This document shows positions 29,930-34,550 of a DNA stretch of 34,550 bases, one piece after another. The DNA lies in assembly GCA_964507645.1 (NCBI GenBank), contig CAZDPU010000009.1, positions 1 through 34,550 on the forward strand, read 5' to 3'. The notes beneath the pieces are model-generated. The model searched no databases. It saw nothing but the letters and a program-made list of their open reading frames with translations, and was not told where the DNA came from. A program made the translations under genes and the position numbers. Each line of letters begins with the position of its first letter. The first letter of the stretch is position 1. The DNA comes from UBA6624 sp964507645 (GTDB lineage: Bacteria > UBP7 > UBA6624).

Positions 29930-31063
29930 ATGGCTATAAAAATTTCTTCAAAATTGCTTCACGAAAGTCTTTCAACAGTATCGTCTTGTGCAGGAGACGC
30001 TCTTCTTGGTCTTAGGGGTGTTGCACATATAGGCCTAAGATATGAAAGTAAAAAGCTATTTTTAGAAACTTTTAACAATGTATCAGGATGCTCTCTTGCA
30101 ATAGAGGACAAAAGCATAACAGAAAGTACAAAAACAAGATTTTATCCAATTTCAGAAATGAGGGAACTTTTTAGAAGGATGACTGGCACGGTTTTGATGG
30201 ACATGGATGAAGATGGTTCATTGCACCTCAAAGGATCTGGTTCAAGATACACCCTTAAGTCGATAGTTCCCCAAACTCATACAAACTTTCCTTTTGAGGA
30301 AAAAGAATCAAACGAAGTTTTTGAAATGAAAAACGAGGATTTTGTCAGATTGCTTGAAAAGGTTTTGGTTGTTGCAAGACATGGAGGAACTCAAGGTTAC
30401 TCAAGTGGAACACTTCTTGATTTTAGAGGACACGAGCTAAGAATAGTAAACACAGACGGTTTTAGGATGGCGATAACAAGCAAGGAAGACCATAGTGGCG
30501 TTGAAAGAAAAATACAAGTGGATACAGATGCTTTGAAGAGTATATTAAAAAGCCTTTCTGGAAAAACAGGAACCCTAGAAGGAAAGATTCGAGACGATCA
30601 TGTTATGTTTGTTCATGAGGGTGTCAAACTTTTTGCAACAACGCTAACACCAACCTATCCTGATTATGAGAAAATACTAGAAAGGGAACATACAAAAAAC
30701 ATCATCCTCGACAAGGTTGAAATAACAAATGCTCTTGAAAGACTACAACAGTTCGGAAAATACCAAGAACTCAACAATGCAGCACTTATAAAGATAGAAA
30801 ACAATGAAGTAGTGATATCAATAGACGAAACACCAAGGGGACAAGGGGAAGAGGTTCTTTTTTTTGAAAAGGGTAGCGATGTAGATTTTCTGGTTTGTTT
30901 AAACAGTGCATTTATGCTTGATTTTTTGAAAACCATAAAAGGAAACAAGGTAAAGATAAACTTTGAAGACCCACACTCCTCATGCCTATTTTGCGATCCT
31001 GAAGATGAAACCTACAAATACTTCTTAATGACTTTGAAACATCCAAAAATAGAGGCCCAATAA
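29930..31063 (+). CDS. dnaN: DNA polymerase III sliding clamp (beta subunit)
   Basis: A 377-residue beta clamp, the ring that tethers DNA polymerase III and many repair enzymes to DNA. It shows three repeated clamp folds and the landmarks YSSGTLLDFRGHELRIVNTDGFRMAI (usually 'GvlL....l.lvATDghRLa') and TPTYPDYEKIL (usually 'YPdY..liP'). The C-terminus reads YKYFLMTLKHPK, not the usual 'viMPmrl', so the rim of the client-binding pocket looks altered. The size is normal. It is followed by a dciA-like gene whose start is at the dnaN stop. Confidence 0.93.
   Translation: MAIKISSKLLHESLSTVSSCAGDALLGLRGVAHIGLRYESKKLFLETFNNVSGCSLAIEDKSITESTKTRFYPISEMRELFRRMTGTVLMDMDEDGSLHLKGSGSRYTLKSIVPQTHTNFPFEEKESNEVFEMKNEDFVRLLEKVLVVARHGGTQGYSSGTLLDFRGHELRIVNTDGFRMAITSKEDHSGVERKIQVDTDALKSILKSLSGKTGTLEGKIRDDHVMFVHEGVKLFATTLTPTYPDYEKILEREHTKNIILDKVEITNALERLQQFGKYQELNNAALIKIENNEVVISIDETPRGQGEEVLFFEKGSDVDFLVCLNSAFMLDFLKTIKGNKVKINFEDPHSSCLFCDPEDETYKYFLMTLKHPKIEAQ
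31051..31055 (+). promoter_or_regulatory. Ribosome binding site that supports the ATT start of the dciA-like gene
   Basis: AGAGG, inside the last codons of dnaN, lies 9 bases before ATT 31065. Confidence 0.35.
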
Positions 31064-31064
31064 A

Positions 31065-31358
31065 ATTTCAAAAAAAGAAACAAAATCTAAAAAAACAATC
31101 GACCTCCTTTTACAGGAAATTGATCCAGCCTTAAAATCGTTTCTAAAAATCAAACAATTTTGGATGGCGGAGATTGAACCAAGATACAAAAGAACAAAAG
31201 TTATTTCCGCAACAAAAAAAACCCTTTTTATAAACTCAAAAGAAAGTCATCCAATTGTCAAGAAGAAAATACAAAAAAACAAAAAAGAAATAATACAAAC
31301 AATCAACAAAACACTAAACGAAGCGTTGACGGACCTTGTTGAGGAACCCAATTTTTAG
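31065..31358 (+). CDS. DciA-like (DUF721) protein, putative DnaB helicase loader; probable ATT start
   Basis: About 97 residues. The pattern fits DUF721/DciA, a predicted replicative-helicase operator/loader in bacteria without DnaC: an N-terminal helix TIDLLLQEIDPALKSFLKIKQFW with the conserved Trp, VISATKKTLFINSKESHP (the 'gtL.V...s..w' strand part), a helix KKKIQKNKKEIIQTINKTL, and a last strand. The first ATG (31164) falls just after the Trp and would remove the first helix. The frame is open upstream into dnaN and has no ATG, GTG or TTG, but ATT 31065 stands right behind the dnaN stop with AGAGG 9 bases ahead; ATC 31098 is a second choice. Its place between dnaN and gyrB is the usual recF/dciA spot, and no recF is present. 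Confidence 0.65.
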   Translation: MSKKETKSKKTIDLLLQEIDPALKSFLKIKQFWMAEIEPRYKRTKVISATKKTLFINSKESHPIVKKKIQKNKKEIIQTINKTLNEALTDLVEEPNF

Positions 31359-31360
31359 AA

Positions 31361-32644
31361 ATGAAAAGAAAGGACAATTATTTTTATGGAAGGTGGGGGC
31401 GCGAAATGACAGCCGAATCCGCGCTAAAGCAAATCAAAAAAACAATAGACTTGACAGAAAGCTACCTTGTTGTTGAAGACGGTTCTAGGTTTATGGGTGC
31501 AAGGTTGAAAGAGGAGATTTCCAAAAGCCTTTTGCTGTGGGGTGTTGATGTAAAAACATCAAAAGAACCCCTACCCACACCAATAGCTGTTTTGGAGGGA
31601 AGGGAGAGGGGGTTGGGGATTGTTGTTGTCACTGCAGGGTCTTCACCCAACATGATTTCCGGGTTCAAAATTTTTAACAAGAGTGGAGAACCCCACACTG
31701 AGAACAAAACAAAACCCCCAGTTGAAAAAATGGAAAAGGCCGGAAAACTAACAACCATTAAGGAAAAACAAACCAGCAACCTTTTTTTAAAAAGAAAAAG
31801 ACAAAAGCCAAAAAAAATAATCATCGGCACAACAAATGAAACAATCAAAAAGATATCAGAAAAGCTTTTTGACATGCATACGGTTGTTTTTAAAAAAATA
31901 GAAAAATCAGAACCATATAAACAAAGAGTCCACTCTGTTCAAAAGGCAGTAATGAGTGAAAACTCAGATGCAGGATTCCTTCTCGACGACAGCGGAGAGA
32001 GGTTTTTTGTCATAGATGACACCGGGGTTGTTTGGCCTGGTGAGTGGATTCAGACAATGGTTTATCAGTCTGAACTCAACAAAAGAGAGGGAACAATAGT
32101 CTGCGCAGTCAACACAAGCAATGTTTTTTTGAAGTTCGCAAAAGAGCAAAAGAAAAAAGTGGTCTTTACAACAACAAGAGAAAAAGATCTTCTAAATGCT
32201 TTAAAAAAAACAAAAGGAATCATTGCCGTGAAAAGGGGAAACATAACAATACCATTTCTACACAACACAGTTCCAGACGCTCTTTATTGCATAGTTTCCT
32301 TCCTAAACCACCTCCAAAAAAACTCCCAACCCCTGTCAAAAACAAGAGATGACCTAATCTCAAGGTATGGGGAAGGCACAAAAAGAACATTAACGTTACA
32401 ACTCGAAAACTCAGAACACAGCAGGCTGAAGAATTTTTTTAGAGAAGAACCCGTAATGAATCTTGCTGGATCCCCCCTTGTTAGCGTAAGGGACCTTCAA
32501 GGAATTAGGACAGATTATGAAAATGGTGCATGGTTTTGGGCAAACACCGAGGAAGAGGGACAAATTGAAATCACCATGGAAGCAGACACGAAAGCAATAT
32601 TACAAGAGATGGAACAAGACCTTTTAGAACAGGTAAAAAAATAA
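31361..32644 (+). CDS. Phosphohexomutase-family (GlmM/PMM-like) protein with lost catalytic residues
   Basis: A 427-residue protein with the order of parts of alpha-D-phosphohexomutases. Residues about 35-62 read VVEDGSRFMGARLKEEISKSLLLWGVDV (compare 'vGrDtR.Sg..l..al..gl...G.dV'), then LPTPIAVLEGRERGLGIVVV. The phosphoserine loop 'TASHNP' is TAGSSP, followed by SGFKIFNKSGEP, which keeps the 'nGiK.F...G' part. The metal loop 'DGDaDR' is DDSGER within AGFLLDDSGERFFVIDDTG. The sugar loop 'GEqSGH' is VKRGNIT. The phosphate loop 'RpSGTEP' is ANTEEEG, followed by IEITMEADT. All four active-site loops are altered, so mutase activity is unlikely. It starts 2 bases after the dciA-like stop and precedes gyrB. 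It is probably a repurposed, non-enzymatic or differently active protein. Confidence 0.65.
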   Translation: MKRKDNYFYGRWGREMTAESALKQIKKTIDLTESYLVVEDGSRFMGARLKEEISKSLLLWGVDVKTSKEPLPTPIAVLEGRERGLGIVVVTAGSSPNMISGFKIFNKSGEPHTENKTKPPVEKMEKAGKLTTIKEKQTSNLFLKRKRQKPKKIIIGTTNETIKKISEKLFDMHTVVFKKIEKSEPYKQRVHSVQKAVMSENSDAGFLLDDSGERFFVIDDTGVVWPGEWIQTMVYQSELNKREGTIVCAVNTSNVFLKFAKEQKKKVVFTTTREKDLLNALKKTKGIIAVKRGNITIPFLHNTVPDALYCIVSFLNHLQKNSQPLSKTRDDLISRYGEGTKRTLTLQLENSEHSRLKNFFREEPVMNLAGSPLVSVRDLQGIRTDYENGAWFWANTEEEGQIEITMEADTKAILQEMEQDLLEQVKK

Positions 32645-32676
32645 AAAACCAAGATGGAAACAGTAGAATTAAAAAC

Positions 32677-34550
32677 GTGGTAAAAAACAACTACACTTCC
32701 GAACAGATAACAGTTTTAGAAGGGCTTGAGGCTGTAAGAAAAAGACCCGCTATGTATATCGGAGACACCGCTGAAGCAGGACTCCATCACCTAGTTTGGG
32801 AAGTTGTAGACAACTCAATTGACGAGGCTATGGCTGGAGAGTGCACTGAAATATCAGTGATTTTGCTCGAGGATGGATCTTGTGAGGTTCGAGATGACGG
32901 CAGGGGGATTCCGATCGACATGCATAAAATAAAAAAGGTTCCAGCCATAGAGCTTGTTTTGGGCACACTGCATGCCGGCGGTAAGTTTGACGATAAAACC
33001 TACAAGGTTTCAGGTGGTCTGCACGGAGTTGGTGTTTCTTGTGTGAATGCCTTGGCTGAAAAACTTCAGGCAAATGTTTATAGGGATGGAAAAGAGCACG
33101 AAATACACTATTCAAGAGGTTCACTTACACAACCTCTGAAACAAATTGGATCTACCAAAAAAAGAGGAACCAGGATTCGATTCTACCCAGACGAAAAAAT
33201 CTTCAAAGAAGGAATTATCTTCAACATAAAAACACTAAAAAGACGCTTAAAAGAACTTGCTTACCTTAACCCAGGCCTAAAAATAAAACTTGAAGACCAG
33301 AGAGACGTTGAGGTTTTCAAAGAGGAGTTTTTGTTTGAAGGAGGTATTCGCGAATACATAGAAAACCTAACCGAAAATGACACAACCTTGCTAATGCAGC
33401 CATTCTTTTGTGCAAAAGAGGTCAAGGTCAAGAATGGACCAACTGTTCATGTGGAACTCGCACTTCAATTCCTGACACAAAAAAGAGGAGAAACGCTTTC
33501 TTTTGTCAACAACATCAGGACACAAGGGGGCGGAACACACGTTACAGGATTAAACACAGGTGTCACAAGGACTATTCTGAAATACATGAAGGACTACAAA
33601 CTTGAAGACAAGGACACATCTGTTGACGGAGAGTCGATAAGGTATGGGATGCAAGCTATTGTTACCGTTAGGTTGCACGAGCCACAATTTGAAGGACAAA
33701 CAAAAGGGAAATTGGGAAGCACTGTTGCAAAAGGGGCTGTTCACTCAACGGTTTCCGGAGATTTTTATAGGTGGTTGGAGCAAAACCCACAAGAGTCTCG
33801 AAAGATTGTTTTGTTGGCCCTGACAATAGCAAAAGCAAGCCAACGTGCAAAAAAAGCTTTTGATCTTGAGAGGAGCAAAGAAAACCTCGGTAGCGGCATC
33901 CTTCCAGGGAAACTCACTGACTGCATCTCAAAAGACAGAACAAGAACAGAGCTGTTTGTTGTTGAGGGAGATTCTGCTGGGGGAAACTCAAAACAAGCAA
34001 GAGATCCACACTTCCAAGCAGTTTTGCCACTTAGGGGAAAAATTTTAAATGTTGAAAAAGCAAACACAGAATCAAGATGGCTGAATAATGCAGAGATTAA
34101 AGCCTTGATTCAAGCGATTGGAATCGGCTTTATCCCAAGAACCGAATATATGGATGATGATGAGTTTGAAAAAGAATTCCCAGACCCAGAGATGCAGGAA
34201 GGGGCCAAAACGGTAAGAAGGATATTCCCACTTAGCGAAAGGGAAAATATAGCCCAGGCTGGTGCAAACCTCCAAAAACTAAGGTACAACAAAATCATAT
34301 TCATGACAGATGCTGATGTTGATGGGGCTCACATCAAAACACTGTTGTTAACTTTTTTCTACAGACACATGCCAGCACTTATAGAAAATGGGCATGTTTA
34401 TGCTGCAAGACCCCCTCTTTACAAGGTTAGAGCAGGGAAGGATGAAAAATATGTTGTAGACGAGAGAGAAAAAGAGGCCTTGATGGAAAAGTGGCAGGGA
34501 AGAAATCCCACCATTATGCGGTTTAAAGGTCTTGGAGAGATGGACGCAGA
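32677..34550 (+). CDS. gyrB: DNA gyrase subunit B (3' end outside window)
   Basis: 625 residues are visible. The ATPase (GHKL) part has EGLEAVRKRPAMYIGD, VWEVVDNSIDEAMAG, EVRDDGRGIPIDMH, LHAGGKFDDKTYKVSGGLHGVG and the transducer QTKGKLGS. The TOPRIM part has LFVVEGDSAGGNSKQARD, VLPLRGKILNVEKA, FMTDADVDGAHI and MRFKGLGEMDAE. These identify the subunit that hydrolyses ATP to drive supercoiling with GyrA; ParE is a less likely alternative given the dnaA-dnaN context. Between GIG (482-484) and KLRY (534) there are 49 residues where most gyrases have under ten, an acidic insertion in TOPRIM. The start is GTG 32677, 33 bases after the previous stop; the ribosome site is weak. Confidence 0.93.
   Translation, partial: MVKNNYTSEQITVLEGLEAVRKRPAMYIGDTAEAGLHHLVWEVVDNSIDEAMAGECTEISVILLEDGSCEVRDDGRGIPIDMHKIKKVPAIELVLGTLHAGGKFDDKTYKVSGGLHGVGVSCVNALAEKLQANVYRDGKEHEIHYSRGSLTQPLKQIGSTKKRGTRIRFYPDEKIFKEGIIFNIKTLKRRLKELAYLNPGLKIKLEDQRDVEVFKEEFLFEGGIREYIENLTENDTTLLMQPFFCAKEVKVKNGPTVHVELALQFLTQKRGETLSFVNNIRTQGGGTHVTGLNTGVTRTILKYMKDYKLEDKDTSVDGESIRYGMQAIVTVRLHEPQFEGQTKGKLGSTVAKGAVHSTVSGDFYRWLEQNPQESRKIVLLALTIAKASQRAKKAFDLERSKENLGSGILPGKLTDCISKDRTRTELFVVEGDSAGGNSKQARDPHFQAVLPLRGKILNVEKANTESRWLNNAEIKALIQAIGIGFIPRTEYMDDDEFEKEFPDPEMQEGAKTVRRIFPLSERENIAQAGANLQKLRYNKIIFMTDADVDGAHIKTLLLTFFYRHMPALIENGHVYAARPPLYKVRAGKDEKYVVDEREKEALMEKWQGRNPTIMRFKGLGEMDA

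Noticed and set aside
1..34550. tRNA, rRNA, CRISPR arrays, transposases or phage genes
   Set aside because: None could be recognised on either strand; gaps between genes are short and no spaced identical repeats other than the E2 linker units were seen.

Overview
ORGANISM. This is an AT-rich bacterial chromosome segment that spans the dnaA neighbourhood. Lipobox lipoproteins, a LolA/RseB-like periplasmic protein, Tat components, a histidine-degradation enzyme and a full lipoate-dependent 2-oxoacid dehydrogenase point to a Gram-negative-type, probably respiring heterotroph. I cannot name the phylum from sequence alone. The assembly has two gaps, N-runs at 1659-1758 and 22228-22237, and each distorts a gene. 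No tRNA, rRNA, CRISPR or insertion sequence was found, and no gene-free stretch exceeds 300 bases. LAYOUT. 1-3786 (+): the 3' part of imidazolonepropionase, a lipoprotein cut by a gap, then an ECF sigma factor, a one-membrane-segment protein (putative anti-sigma) and a LolA/RseB-like exported protein. 3758-7208 (-): a beta-propeller-like lipoprotein and an APC permease fused to two universal-stress domains. 7262-7795 (+): an AmpD-like amidase. 7758-12750 (-): a secreted protein, glycerate kinase and a 961-residue protein with several winged-helix-like repeats. 12847-13860 (+): a small protein and ksgA. 13857-28442 (-): a long co-directional series: hbd, a leuC-like gene, lipB, lipA, 2-oxoacid dehydrogenase E1alpha, E1beta, E2 and E3, tatA, tatC, and a four-gene Flx/Hdr-like cluster. 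28569-34550 (+): dnaA, dnaN, a dciA-like gene, a degenerate phosphohexomutase and gyrB (cut by the window end). HOW THE GENES WORK TOGETHER. lipA and lipB make the lipoyl cofactor that the adjacent E2 carries; E1, E2 and E3 form the dehydrogenase complex. The tat genes and the Flx/Hdr-like cluster follow in the same direction. The sigma/anti-sigma/RseB-like trio looks like an envelope-stress circuit. dnaA, dnaN, dciA and gyrB form the replication cluster, and the gene strands diverge at the hbd-dnaA gap. MAIN FINDING. The four-gene cluster at 13857-18884 is homologous to the iron-sulfur electron-bifurcating FlxABCD-HdrA machinery, but almost every cluster-ligating cysteine has been replaced in all four proteins, while the reading frames, overlaps, the HdrA FAD motifs and the sequences flanking the former cysteines are kept. 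The iron-sulfur motifs of the nearby lipA and leuC-like products are intact, so the loss is specific. A second apparent pseudoenzyme, a phosphohexomutase without its catalytic residues, sits between dciA and gyrB, and DnaA lacks the usual DnaA-box-binding signature. ksgA and dciA appear to start at AUC and AUU codons, and several first genes of transcription units look leaderless.
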